Assembly (NCBI RefSeq): GCF_022347205.1
Contig: NZ_JAKRNE010000006.1
Span: forward strand, 62,001-126,000
Source: Corynebacterium sp. ACRPO
GTDB taxonomy: Bacteria > Actinomycetota > Actinomycetes > Mycobacteriales > Mycobacteriaceae
Length of the DNA: 64,000 nucleotides
Direction of reading: 5' to 3'
The notes under the pieces were generated by a model, which worked only from the letters and a program-made list of their open reading frames with translations, was not told the origin of the DNA and searched no databases. The position numbers and the translations under genes were made by a program. Shown one piece after another: positions 1-8,511 of this stretch (position 1 is the first letter of the stretch; every line of letters starts with the position of its first letter).

Positions 1-843
1 CCCGTGCTTTTCCTAGCCGCGGACCCCGGACCGATTGATTACGAGGCGGCGCTCGCCTGCCACGCGGAGAGCGCCTTTATCATCCCCGCCCAGGTGAAGG
101 AGTTGCTGGCGAGCATTGCCGCTGCGGGCGCGCCGCAGGAAGCGCGGCCGGGCAGTGCGACCATCGCCGTGGTGGGCGCGAGCGGTGGAGTGGGTGCTTC
201 GACCTTCGCGGCCGCGTTGGCCCGCGCCCAATGCGCAGCTGACGGTCGCGCCCTGCTTATCGACGCCCACCCATACTCCGGCGGCCTCGACCTCCTGCTC
301 GGTGTAGAAGCGGAACCGGGGGCGCGCTGGCCGGAGCTTACCGTGGGAGATGGCAGCATCGATGCCGCCGATCTCTACCGCGCGCTGCCATCCACGCCTG
401 ATGGAGTAGCGGTGCTCTCGGCCGCGCGCAGCACCGTCGCGGATCCCTTCCGCTTGGACAAGGACCTGCTTGCGCGAGTGGTAGGGGCGGCCCATGCAGG
501 CGAAGGGTTATGCGTGGTGGATTGCACCCCGGAGACCATCCCGGATGCTTGTACTCACGTGGTCATCGTGGCGGCCGCGGAGGTGCGCTCGGCCGCGTCG
601 GCAGCACAACTTCTGGTGCGCTTCGATGCTGCGCGGCGCAGGTGCGTGGTGGTGCTGCGGCAACGCCAGTGGGCGTCGTTAAGCGCGGCGGAAGTAGAAC
701 GCTTCGTCCACAGCACGGTGCTGGCAGAATTGCCGACGCTCCGGGGCCTCACCCGCGCGGTAGAAATCGGCGGCCTGCCGCAGCGCCTCCCCACACCCTT
801 GCGTAAAGCCGCCCGCGCGGTCCTCGAGGAGGTCGGCGCATGA
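1..843 (+). CDS. ssd: Septum-site-determining / CpaE-like protein, partial at the window edge
   Basis: MinD/CpaE-like P-loop protein heading a Tad pilus operon; in the actinobacterial family (Rv3660c type) it is linked to pilus assembly or septum placement. The frame is open to the first base, so the N-terminal part, often a receiver-like domain, lies outside the window; the GTG at position 4 is only the first possible start inside it. The P-loop reads GASGGVGAST, so the usual lysine after the second glycine pair is missing, as is common in Ssd. It overlaps tadA by ATGA, which implies translational coupling. Family confident, start unknown. Confidence 0.75.
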   Translation, partial: PVLFLAADPGPIDYEAALACHAESAFIIPAQVKELLASIAAAGAPQEARPGSATIAVVGASGGVGASTFAAALARAQCAADGRALLIDAHPYSGGLDLLLGVEAEPGARWPELTVGDGSIDAADLYRALPSTPDGVAVLSAARSTVADPFRLDKDLLARVVGAAHAGEGLCVVDCTPETIPDACTHVVIVAAAEVRSAASAAQLLVRFDAARRRCVVVLRQRQWASLSAAEVERFVHSTVLAELPTLRGLTRAVEIGGLPQRLPTPLRKAARAVLEEVGA

Positions 844-2018
844 GCGAGCATAAAGCAGCACAAGAAACGCTGGAAAAGATGCAGCGCATCATTGCCGCCG
901 AGCCCGACGTGGTGCATGATGCGGCAGCCCTGGCCCGGCGCATTCGCGCAGAAGCCGGCGTGATTAGTGACGTCGCAGTGCTTGACTTGCTGCGCCGCCT
1001 GCGCCAAGACGCCACCGGGATGGGGCCTCTCGATGCGGTGCTGGGGCGCGAGGGCGTCACAGACGTCGTAGTCAACGGGCCGCACGCAGTATTCATGGAC
1101 CGCGGCGAAGGCCTTGAGCGCACCGATATCACCTTCCGCGATGATGCCGAAGTCCGCCAGCTGGCCAGCCGGCTTGCGGCAGCTTCAGGCACGCGCCTCG
1201 ATGATGCACAGCCTTTTGCCGATGGCCGCGTTACTCGCCCCGATGGTGTCGTGTTGCGCGTCCACGCCTTGCTGAGCCCGCCTGCGGTTGCCGGGACTTG
1301 CCTGAGCCTGCGCGTGCTGCGCCAAGCGCAGACCACCCTGCCCCAGCTTGTAGACAATGGCACGCTGCCAGAAGACATCGCAGCACTGCTGCGCGCCGTG
1401 GTAGACAAGCGGATTTCCTTCCTGGTCATCGGCGGCACTGGTTCCGGCAAAACCACCCTGCTCTCCGCGCTTTTGGGAACCGTCTCCGAGCGTGAACGCA
1501 TCCTCGTTATCGAGGACACCGCCGAGCTCTCCCCACACCACCCGCACTGCGTCAGTGTGGTCTCGCGCCGGGCCAACGCGGAGGGAAGCGGCGAGGTCAC
1601 GATGTCACAACTGCTGCGCCAAGCGCTGCGCATGCGGCCGGACCGCATCGTGGTGGGCGAGATCCGCGGCCGCGAGGTGGTGGATCTCCTCGCTGCGCTC
1701 AACACCGGCCACGACGGAGGCGCCGGCACGCTGCACGCCAATTCCCTCTTTGAAGTACCAGCCCGCATGGAGGCTCTCGCCGCCCTCGGTGGCTTGGACC
1801 GTGCGGCGCTGCACTCGCAATTGGCTGCGGCTGTGCACATGGTGCTGACCATGGAGCGCACCCCACAGGGCCGCCGCCTCGCCCATATCGGCGTGCTCGA
1901 GGGAAACCCAGTGACCCCGCGCATCATCTGGAGCGCCGAAGCTGGTCCGGCAGACGGCTTCGCGGAATTCTCCGCGCAGCTGCTGGGAGAGCATGCCGGG
2001 GAGGCCAGCCATGCTTAG
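840..2018 (+). CDS. tadA: TadA/CpaF family secretion ATPase
   Basis: Hexameric type II/IV secretion ATPase that would power assembly of Flp-type pili at the cytoplasmic face of the membrane. It has 392 residues, the usual length for the actinobacterial Rv3659c type. Walker A GGTGSGKT is at about residues 198-205, followed by an acidic Asp box (EDTAEL) and a Walker B/His-box region with RPDRIVVGEIRG and the TGHDGG and TLHAN motifs typical of TadA. The start ATG overlaps the stop of the upstream ssd gene, and its end overlaps tadB, so the four genes look like one translationally coupled unit. Confidence 0.93.
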   Translation: MSEHKAAQETLEKMQRIIAAEPDVVHDAAALARRIRAEAGVISDVAVLDLLRRLRQDATGMGPLDAVLGREGVTDVVVNGPHAVFMDRGEGLERTDITFRDDAEVRQLASRLAAASGTRLDDAQPFADGRVTRPDGVVLRVHALLSPPAVAGTCLSLRVLRQAQTTLPQLVDNGTLPEDIAALLRAVVDKRISFLVIGGTGSGKTTLLSALLGTVSERERILVIEDTAELSPHHPHCVSVVSRRANAEGSGEVTMSQLLRQALRMRPDRIVVGEIRGREVVDLLAALNTGHDGGAGTLHANSLFEVPARMEALAALGGLDRAALHSQLAAAVHMVLTMERTPQGRRLAHIGVLEGNPVTPRIIWSAEAGPADGFAEFSAQLLGEHAGEASHA

Positions 2019-2799
2019 CTACCTCATCCTTGCCGCTGCGCTGCTTATACCCGCGCCCTCGAGTGCCGGCCGCCTGGCCTCGGTCACGCGCCGGGTACAG
2101 ACCAGCTCGGTGGTGATCTTAGGCGCAGTCTTTTGCGGCAGCCTGGTCTTCTACTCGGTGGGACGCATCAGCATTGCCATTGCCGCCGCCATTATCGCGT
2201 GGTGCGTGTCCTGGTACGTCAAAGACCTGGTGGCCGCGCGGGCGGAGCGGCGCGGCCGCGAGGGGCTGGCCGCTTACCTGGGCGTGGTCACCGCGGACCT
2301 GCGCGCAGGGGCGACCCTGGCTGGGGCGCTTGCCCGCGGCGTGGAGTCCCTTCCAGCCACCACCCCGCGCGAGGTATCCGCAGCACTAGAATCCACGGCC
2401 GCCCTCGCCGCGCGCGGTGCGCCGCCGCACATGGCGTTGATAGATGCGCAGGGCGGCAAGGCCCTGCCGGAACTTAACCGCCTAGGCCACCTATTAGAGC
2501 TGTCCACCTACCACGGCATTGCGGTGGCCAGCTTGCTCGACCAAGCGCAAAGCCGCCTCGACGCTTCCCGACGACACCAGCAATCCACCTCCGCCAGCCT
2601 GCAAGGACCCCAGGCCACCGCCACGGTGCTCGCGTGCCTGCCCATAGCTGGCATCGCCATGGGAGGGGCCATGGGCGCCAACTCGCTCGGCTTCCTTTTA
2701 GGCGGCGGATTGGGTGGCATTCTCCTCGTGGTGGGCGTGGCGCTGGCCTGCTGCGGATTCGCCTGGTCGCGCGTCATTATCCGGAAGGCGGCCGCATGA
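2011..2799 (+). CDS. tadB: TadB-like inner-membrane platform protein (T2SS F family)
   Basis: Polytopic membrane protein of the GspF/TadB type, expected to form the platform engaged by TadA. Hydrophobic segments lie near residues 1-15, 30-60 and at the C-terminus (two Gly/Ala-rich segments). The start at 2011 is preferred over the in-frame ATG at 1993 because GGGAGG sits 6 bases before it. The gene begins inside the end of tadA and overlaps tadC by ATGA. The subfamily assignment rests on operon position and the helical, membrane-rich composition; no unique catalytic motif is expected. Confidence 0.85.
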   Translation: MLSYLILAAALLIPAPSSAGRLASVTRRVQTSSVVILGAVFCGSLVFYSVGRISIAIAAAIIAWCVSWYVKDLVAARAERRGREGLAAYLGVVTADLRAGATLAGALARGVESLPATTPREVSAALESTAALAARGAPPHMALIDAQGGKALPELNRLGHLLELSTYHGIAVASLLDQAQSRLDASRRHQQSTSASLQGPQATATVLACLPIAGIAMGGAMGANSLGFLLGGGLGGILLVVGVALACCGFAWSRVIIRKAAA

Positions 2800-3392
2800 C
2801 CCCGCTCATCTTTATCGCCCTCGCCGCCCTCATTGGCCTGCCGCCGCACACCGCCCGCCTGGCACCTGCCAGCGCAACCGAGACCACCGCCAAGACCCCG
2901 CGCGATGGCCCGAACGCGCGCGGGGGACTGATAAGCAAGCTCAAGCCCGCAGCACCGCTGGATCCGCTGGCAGTAGCTGGCGACGTCGAACTTTTCGCAG
3001 CATGCCTGGCCGCAGGGCTATCCGTGCACGGCGCTACCACCGCGGTGACCCGCACCGCGGATGTCCAGACCAAGGAACTGTGGGAGACCGTCGCTGCGCT
3101 ACTCGGTGTGGGCGTTCCCGCGCAGTCCGCGTGGGGCCACATGAAGGGCCATGCGGGGCTGGAGGACTTAGCGCAGCTTGTCATCATGTCGGGCCAATCC
3201 GGCGCCACCATCGCGGCCGGATGCCACCGAATCTGTACTTCTTTGCGCGCGGAAGCATCCGCCCACGCCACGGCGCAGGCGGAGCGCGCAGGAGTATTTA
3301 TCGCCCTCCCGCTGGCGGTGTGCTTCCTGCCAGCATTCATCGTTCTAGGACTTGCGCCCGTAGTTATCAGTTTGGGCGCGCAACTTCTCTAA
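2796..3392 (+). CDS. tadC: TadC-like membrane protein (T2SS F family)
   Basis: Second GspF-type platform protein of the Tad operon, 198 residues. The N-terminus is hydrophobic, a soluble helical F domain follows (residues about 60-160), and the C-terminus is strongly hydrophobic with a conserved-looking PLAVCFLPAFIVLG stretch. A longer frame reaches back to 2634, but the ATG at 2796 overlaps the tadB stop codon as ATGA and gives the normal length, so it is taken as the start. It is followed after 24 bases by the pilin gene. Confidence 0.85.
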   Translation: MTPLIFIALAALIGLPPHTARLAPASATETTAKTPRDGPNARGGLISKLKPAAPLDPLAVAGDVELFAACLAAGLSVHGATTAVTRTADVQTKELWETVAALLGVGVPAQSAWGHMKGHAGLEDLAQLVIMSGQSGATIAAGCHRICTSLRAEASAHATAQAERAGVFIALPLAVCFLPAFIVLGLAPVVISLGAQLL

Positions 3393-3416
3393 ATCTCACA
3401 TGAAAGGACACTAATC

Positions 3417-3605
3417 ATGCATGCACTTAATAAGTATTTTCAGCTCATCCGTAATGACGAGGGGATGAGCACCATCGAATATGCCATGGGATCTTTGGCG
3501 GCCGCCGCGCTTGCCGGGGTGCTCTACATGGTCATCAACGGCGGCGGGGTGGTCGATGCCATCGAGGGCATCATTACCGACGCCCTCTCGAATACCCCGA
3601 GCTAG
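3417..3605 (+). CDS. Flp-like pilin, DUF4244 family
   Basis: A 62-residue prepilin-like protein. The short N-terminal leader carries DEGMSTIEYAMG, with the Glu-Tyr pair seen in Flp pilins, followed by one long hydrophobic helix (residues about 24-45) and a short tail. It would be the major structural subunit of the Tad pilus. The ribosome site AAAGGA lies 10 bases before the ATG. It stands alone between tadC and the pseudopilin genes, with small gaps on each side, which fits a need for higher expression than its neighbours. The processing protease (TadV type) is not in the window. Confidence 0.88.
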   Translation: MHALNKYFQLIRNDEGMSTIEYAMGSLAAAALAGVLYMVINGGGVVDAIEGIITDALSNTPS

Positions 3606-3660
3606 CGACGCTCTTTAACCGCGGCCGGCGGGCCCAGCCTGCCGGCAGAAAGGAGGAATG

Positions 3661-3975
3661 ATGCACAGGGTATTTGATGACGATGGCTCCGTGACCATCG
3701 AGGCCGCCTTGGCTTTAAGCTCCCTGGTCTTGGTCGCGGCGGGAATCGTGGGTGCCATTGCCACGCTGGCATCTTATATCGCCGCGGTGGATATGGCGGG
3801 CGCGGCCGCGCGTTCGCACGCCATCGGCGTCGAATACCATCCCCCGCGCGAGGATGCCCAGGTCAGCGTGGAAGAAAGCGGTGGGTTGGTGAGGGCGTCG
3901 GTAAGCGTCGATGCCCCCGTCGGCACCATGCGCTCCGAGGCGGTATTTCCGGCCGAGGTGGGCGGAAATGAGTAG
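3661..3975 (+). CDS. TadE-like minor pseudopilin
   Basis: A 104-residue protein with the TadE layout: short charged N-terminus, DDGSVTIEAALALSS junction, one hydrophobic helix, then a small exported domain. Two ATG codons lie back to back (3658 and 3661). The AGGAGG at 3651-3656 is only 1 base from the first and 4 from the second, so 3661 is chosen. The end overlaps the next gene by 8 bases, indicating coupled translation of two pseudopilins. Confidence 0.82.
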   Translation: MHRVFDDDGSVTIEAALALSSLVLVAAGIVGAIATLASYIAAVDMAGAAARSHAIGVEYHPPREDAQVSVEESGGLVRASVSVDAPVGTMRSEAVFPAEVGGNE

Positions 3976-4294
3976 GCCAAGGCGCTGCGGCGAGGAAGGC
4001 TATGCCACCATTGCCGCGGCCGGCATCATCGTCGCCATCGTGAGCCTGCTGCTTATCGTGGCGGCAGTGGGCTCGCGCGTGGCCGCGCGCCACGAGGCCC
4101 AAGTGGCGGCCGACCTCGCGGCGGTTGCCGGTGCCTGGGCCCTCGCTACGGGTGAAGATGCTTGCACCGCCGCGCACGATACCGCCGAGCTTAACGACGC
4201 CACCTTAGGAACCTGCACCGAATCCGGCCGCGACGTCATCGTTACCGCTGCGGTCCGTGGTCGGTCCACTCAAGCGAAGGCCGGGCCGGTATGA
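3968..4294 (+). CDS. Rv3654c-family TadE/TadG-like pseudopilin
   Basis: A 108-residue protein with a positively charged start, EEGYATIAAAGIIVAIVSLLLIVAAVG as junction and membrane helix (seen from about residue 9), then a small exported domain with two cysteines (DACTAAHD and GTCTES) that may form a disulfide. This matches the helicase/secretion-neighbourhood TadE-like proteins at the end of actinobacterial Tad operons. A longer frame from 3911 exists, but 3968 fits the overlap with the preceding gene. The stop overlaps the next start as ATGA. Confidence 0.8.
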   Translation: MSRPRRCGEEGYATIAAAGIIVAIVSLLLIVAAVGSRVAARHEAQVAADLAAVAGAWALATGEDACTAAHDTAELNDATLGTCTESGRDVIVTAAVRGRSTQAKAGPV

Positions 4295-4644
4295 CCTGGC
4301 AGGAAGCAGTAGTGCGCCTTATCCCCACCGCAGTGGCAGCCGTAGCAGGCTTCATCGCTTGGCGGGAATACCGCCGAAAGGTACGCGAAGAAATCAAATC
4401 GGACCATAGGCGGGAACAAGATAGATGGTGGGGAATTGTGCAGTGGTGTATCGATAAGACTGACTCGGCGGAAAGCGCCGAAAGAATTACTGGATGGTAT
4501 TTTCTCCCCACTATTCTGGGATTATTATCGGACGTTGAAGGAGATTCCCCTTTTATCAACACACTGTGGGATTTTGCCCAAGAGTTTAAAGAGGGTGAGC
4601 TCGACAAATCTGCCCCGAAAGAAGAAAGAGGCGATGCGAGATGA
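4291..4644 (+). CDS. Unknown small membrane-anchored protein coupled to the Tad operon
   Basis: Not recognised. The 117-residue product has one N-terminal hydrophobic segment (about residues 10-24) followed by a basic WREYRRK stretch and a soluble, Trp-rich helical remainder (DRWWGIVQW, WYFLP). Its ATG overlaps the preceding pseudopilin stop and its own stop overlaps the next start, so it is translated as part of the pilus operon. The DNA is visibly more AT-rich than the tad genes. It could be a newly acquired accessory pilus protein or an unrelated passenger. Confidence 0.6.
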   Translation: MTWQEAVVRLIPTAVAAVAGFIAWREYRRKVREEIKSDHRREQDRWWGIVQWCIDKTDSAESAERITGWYFLPTILGLLSDVEGDSPFINTLWDFAQEFKEGELDKSAPKEERGDAR

Positions 4645-4838
4645 GGCATCCGCAAGGCTCGCCTTTTTATGAGCCGAATCCGGAAGTGCGGCGCACTCGC
4701 GCACGTGCAGCGGCGGAAATTCAGCGCATAATATTGGAGCGGTTTCCTCATCGGCGTGAGGAGCTATTGCAGCGCAGTGCGGACTATGAACACGCGCGGG
4801 CGCAGCGAGTAAATGAAGAAAAAGGCAGAACCGCTTAA
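4641..4838 (+). CDS. Unknown 65-residue charged protein
   Basis: Not recognised. The product is short, Arg/Glu-rich and predicted helical throughout (RARAAAEIQRIILERF, EELLQRSADYEHARA), with no membrane segment or signal. It starts with an ATGA overlap on the upstream unknown gene and ends 8 bases from the convergent helicase gene. The coupling to 4291-4644 suggests that the two act together, but nothing in the sequence gives a function. Confidence 0.5.
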   Translation: MRHPQGSPFYEPNPEVRRTRARAAAEIQRIILERFPHRREELLQRSADYEHARAQRVNEEKGRTA

Positions 4839-4845
4839 GTTGCGG

Positions 4846-7209
4846 CTAGCTCTGCGTCATGGTGACCAGCGCACCCAGTAGCTTGATGGCGCCGTCCTTG
4901 CTCAGCGGGTTATTTCCGTTACCGCACTTGGGCGATTGCACGCACGACGGGCAACCGGCTTCGCACGGACAAGAGCGCACCGCCTCGAAGGTGGCCTCGA
5001 TCCATTCGGGGAAGCGGCGAAAGCCTTCCTCAGCGAAACCGGCGCCGCCGGGGTGGCCGTCGTAGACAAAGACGGTGGGCAGCTGCGTATCGGGGTGCAG
5101 CGCGGTGGACACGCCGCCAATGTCCCAGCGGTCGCAGGTGGCGATAAGTGGTAGCAGGCCGATCGCGGCGTGCTCGGCCGCGTGCAAGGTGCCGGGCGTA
5201 TCGGAGGCGGTAACTCCCATCGCGGAAAGCGCCATCGGATCGATGGTGTAGGCCACCGCCCGGGTGACCAGGCGCTGTTCGGGGAGATCGAGGGGGATAT
5301 CGTCGCCAATGGTGCCGTCGGCAAGCCGCACCTGGTAGCCGGTGACGCGGTCGGTGACCTCCACCTCTACGTCCGCCACCCATAGTCCTGGGGAGTAATT
5401 GACCAGGTTATCGGCCTCGCGCAGGATGCGGATATCCGTGGTGGAGCGCGGAGTCGTGGAATAGTCCGGGGCCTCGGGGCGGGCCAGCGCCAGGTAATCG
5501 CTGAGGATGAGCTCCTCAATGACAAAACTTTCGCCCTGGTGCAGGTACACCGCGCCGGGGTGGACTTGGCTGGTGGCGCGGGCGGCGTCGATGGTGCCGA
5601 GCAGGCGGCCGTCGGAGGAATCCACAATCATGACTTCCTCGCCCGCTCCACCGCGCAGCGAAACCGCGGTATGTGCCGTCTCCGGGGAGAGCTCTTCCGG
5701 CGTATGGGCAGGGATGGGCACGGCGAACCAGCCGCGCTCGCGGCGGCGCAGCAGGCCAGATTCGGCCAGCTGGTGAACCACATCCTGCGCGCCCCAGGCG
5801 GCAATCGTGGCATCATCCAGCGGCTTTTCTACCGCGGCGCAATAGACGTGGCCGAAGAGGATATACGGATTGGCCGGGTTGAAAACGCTGGCCTCCACGG
5901 GCCGACCCAGCAGTGCCTCCGGATGGTGGACCAGGTAGGTATCCATCGGCTCGTCGCGGGCGATGAGCACCACGAGCGAGCCTTGCCCGCGGCGGCCGGC
6001 GCGCCCTGCCTGTTGCCAAAAACTTGCGACGGTCCCCGGGAAACCGGCCGTGACCACGGCATCGAGCCCACCGACGTCGATACCCAGCTCGAGGGCGGAG
6101 GTGGTGGCGACGCCGAGCAAGGAGGCGTCGTCAAGCGCGCGCTCCAACTTGCGGCGGTCCTCGGCCAGGTAACCGGCGCGGTAGGCGGCGATGCGCTGGG
6201 CAAAATCGGGCCGGCCGAGGCTACCGGAGAGCACCTCGGCCGCGCGCATGGCCACCACCTCGGCCGAGCGGCGCGAACGCACAAAGGTCATGGTGCGCGC
6301 GCCCTCGGCGATGAAGGAGGCCATCATCTCGGCCGCCTCGGTGGTGGCGGCGCGGCGCACCGGCGCCCCGTGCTCGCCCTCGGCGCCCTCGATAAAGCCC
6401 GGCTCCCATAGCGCCACGGTGCGCGCGCCGGTGGGGGCGGTGTCCTCCGTAATCGCGCGGGCAGGTCGGCCGGTAAGGCGCTGCGCGTGCCGGCCTGGGT
6501 CCTTCATGGTGGCCGAGGCATAAATTACCGTCGGCCGCGAGCCATAGTGCGCGCACAGGCGCAGCAGGCGCCGCAGCACCAGCGCCACGTTCGCGCCAAA
6601 AACGCCTCGGTAGGAATGGCATTCATCAATGACGATGAACTCCAGGTGCCGCAGCAGCCGCGCCCATCGCGCGTGCGCCGCCAGCAGCGACATATGCACC
6701 ATATCTGGGTTGGAGAAAATGAACCGCGAATGATCGCGCACGCCCGCGCGGGATTCCTGCGGCGTATCGCCGTCATAAGGCGAGGGCACCACGCCCTTGA
6801 GCGCCGGAATGCCCCGGCACAGCTCGAGCACCGCCTGCAGCTGGTCCGAGCCCAGCGCCTTGGTCGGGGTGAGATACAGCGCGCAGGCGGTCGGCTTTTG
6901 CGCTAGCCGGCTCAGAATGGGCAACTGGTAGCCCAGGGACTTACCCGAGGACGTACCGGTAGAAATCACCGCATCCTCGCCGGCCCAGGCCGCCTGCGCC
7001 AGCTCGGCTTGGTGGCTGTACAGCTTGCCGACGCCCCCATCGACCAGCTTTTCCTTCAATTCCGGCAGCACCCATTCGGGCCACTCGGCATACTGCGCGC
7101 GCTGCGGCGGCAGGGTGGTGTGAAATGTGAGAGTGGACTCATCGAGGCGGCGCTGGATGAACTCGAGGAGCTCTTCTCCCAGGGGATTATCCGTTTCCGG
7201 GTGAGCCAA
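4846..7209 (-). CDS. DEAD/DEAH-box helicase with DUF1998 C-terminal domain
   Basis: Superfamily 2 nucleic-acid helicase of the Rv3649 type, 787 residues. Motif I TGTSSGKS is at about residues 84-91, the motif II variant DECH near 196, a SATMKDP motif III, and a helicase C domain with QQAGRAGRRGQG. The C-terminal DUF1998 region ends in a cysteine cluster (CPCEAGCPSC, then a further Cys) likely to hold zinc or an Fe-S cluster. The start is a TTG at 7209 with GAGGGGG about 7 bases ahead; no better start is seen. The exact DNA-repair or RNA role is not established. The gene converges on the Tad operon. Confidence 0.88.
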   Translation of the reverse strand: MAHPETDNPLGEELLEFIQRRLDESTLTFHTTLPPQRAQYAEWPEWVLPELKEKLVDGGVGKLYSHQAELAQAAWAGEDAVISTGTSSGKSLGYQLPILSRLAQKPTACALYLTPTKALGSDQLQAVLELCRGIPALKGVVPSPYDGDTPQESRAGVRDHSRFIFSNPDMVHMSLLAAHARWARLLRHLEFIVIDECHSYRGVFGANVALVLRRLLRLCAHYGSRPTVIYASATMKDPGRHAQRLTGRPARAITEDTAPTGARTVALWEPGFIEGAEGEHGAPVRRAATTEAAEMMASFIAEGARTMTFVRSRRSAEVVAMRAAEVLSGSLGRPDFAQRIAAYRAGYLAEDRRKLERALDDASLLGVATTSALELGIDVGGLDAVVTAGFPGTVASFWQQAGRAGRRGQGSLVVLIARDEPMDTYLVHHPEALLGRPVEASVFNPANPYILFGHVYCAAVEKPLDDATIAAWGAQDVVHQLAESGLLRRRERGWFAVPIPAHTPEELSPETAHTAVSLRGGAGEEVMIVDSSDGRLLGTIDAARATSQVHPGAVYLHQGESFVIEELILSDYLALARPEAPDYSTTPRSTTDIRILREADNLVNYSPGLWVADVEVEVTDRVTGYQVRLADGTIGDDIPLDLPEQRLVTRAVAYTIDPMALSAMGVTASDTPGTLHAAEHAAIGLLPLIATCDRWDIGGVSTALHPDTQLPTVFVYDGHPGGAGFAEEGFRRFPEWIEATFEAVRSCPCEAGCPSCVQSPKCGNGNNPLSKDGAIKLLGALVTMTQS

Positions 7210-7385
7210 TTTCTACCCCCTCATGAGTTAGGCCTATCGCTTTGGCGTGGAACGTGTCACACTTATATGAGGCCAATGATGTCTTGGTGCGGTGTTTACA
7301 CTTTAAGGTACTGCTAAAGGACGCATTTACCGAACCCCTCGGCGCGGAATCGCCGCACCGCCAATCAAGAAAAGGACTGCACACC

Positions 7386-7589
7386 ATGGCACAAGGAACC
7401 GTTAAGTGGTTTAACTCTGAAAAGGGCTACGGCTTCATCGAGCGCGCGGACGGCGAAGGCGATATCTTCGTCCACTACTCCGAGATCCAGGGCAGCGGCT
7501 TTCGCACCCTAGAAGAAAACCAGCAGGTCACCTTCGAGGTAGGCTCCGGCCCGAAGGGCGAGCAGGCCCAGTCCGTGTCCGTAGTTTAG
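7386..7589 (+). CDS. cspA: Cold-shock protein
   Basis: A 67-residue single cold-shock domain that binds single-stranded RNA/DNA. RNP1 KGYGFIE and RNP2 DIFVHYS are both intact. The annotated frame reaches back to 7242, but MAQGTVKWF at 7386 is the family start and has AAAGGA about 11 bases before it. The region 7210-7385, divergent from the helicase gene, must hold the promoter and a sizeable 5' leader, as is usual for csp genes. Confidence 0.95.
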   Translation: MAQGTVKWFNSEKGYGFIERADGEGDIFVHYSEIQGSGFRTLEENQQVTFEVGSGPKGEQAQSVSVV

Positions 7590-7602
7590 GCGGCCGGCTC
7601 CC

Positions 7603-7630
7603 CTGCTCAGGCCTTTCTGCTCAGGCCTTC
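7603..7630. repeat. Two tandem copies of a 14-base unit after cspA
   Basis: CTGCTCAGGCCTTT at 7603-7616 is followed at once by CTGCTCAGGCCTTC at 7617-7630, in the 44-base gap between the convergent cspA and DedA genes. It has no strong hairpin plus T-tract. It is likely a local slippage duplication. Confidence 0.6.
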
Positions 7631-7633
7631 CTG

Positions 7634-8263
7634 CTACGGCGTTTCGGCGTAGCCGCGGCGGGTATCCCACCACTCGGTGAACTTATTCTGCAGTTTCTGC
7701 AGGCCCACGCCGATGACCACGGCGGCGATGATGCTGACCACCACCGCCAGCACCGGCGAATTGGAAAAGGCCATGCCGCCCAGGTAGCCGATGGCGAGCG
7801 CCTCGGCTGCCCAGAGCGCGACGCCGATGGTGTCGAAGAAGACAAAGACGAGCCACGGGAAGCGCATCGACCCCAGCAGGATGGTCATAAACAGGCGCGC
7901 TGAAGGAATGAAGCGGGCAATAATAATGGCCGCACCGCCGCCGCGGCGCATATTGCGCTTGACCCAGTTGAGCCCCTCGTAGGCCTTCGATCCCTTAGGT
8001 ACGCGCTGGAGCAGGGGCATGAAGCGCGTGCCCAGCAGGAAACAGAGATTATCGCCCATCATGGCGGCAATGAGCGCCACGAAAAACATGGTGGGCAGGT
8101 GCGGAAAGCCCTGGGAGCCGGACCAGGCGCCGGCCATATTGAGCGGGATTTCAGAAGGCAGCACGGGGAAGAAGCAGTCACCAAAGATCAGTACGCCCAC
8201 CAGCGGGTAGATCCACTCTGTGGACATGACGGATTCGATCCACATAGTGATGGTGTCAACCAT
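7634..8263 (-). CDS. DedA family (SNARE-associated/VTT domain) membrane protein
   Basis: A 209-residue polytopic membrane protein. DedA proteins are proposed flippases or transporters of polyprenyl-phosphate or phospholipids. The family motifs are visible: ENLCFLLG-like GDNLCFLLGTRF, then ARFIPSARLF (the F/Y-x-R-F/I-P-x-x-R motif) and a following G-rich helix. The start ATG at 8263 precedes MVDTITMWIESVM. It lies alone between cspA and topA. The substrate cannot be told from the sequence. Confidence 0.88.
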   Translation of the reverse strand: MVDTITMWIESVMSTEWIYPLVGVLIFGDCFFPVLPSEIPLNMAGAWSGSQGFPHLPTMFFVALIAAMMGDNLCFLLGTRFMPLLQRVPKGSKAYEGLNWVKRNMRRGGGAAIIIARFIPSARLFMTILLGSMRFPWLVFVFFDTIGVALWAAEALAIGYLGGMAFSNSPVLAVVVSIIAAVVIGVGLQKLQNKFTEWWDTRRGYAETP

Positions 8264-8511
8264 GAATACTCCCCGGGCGTCGTCTTGGGTGTGCTATCGT
8301 GCCCCACAATGCTTTCACAGCTACTGGGCGTTCTAAGTAGGCCAGTATAGACCCGTTCCGTGGGGGTACATAGTGCCCCTGAAAACGGCCTTTTGGCAGA
8401 ACCGCGTATATGGTGCGAGAAAGGAAACGCAGATCAACTGTGTACGCTAGGGGCGATTGCTGAAAGCGTGCATACCTTATTGTTCGCATCATCGAAAGGG
8501 ATGAAGTCGAA

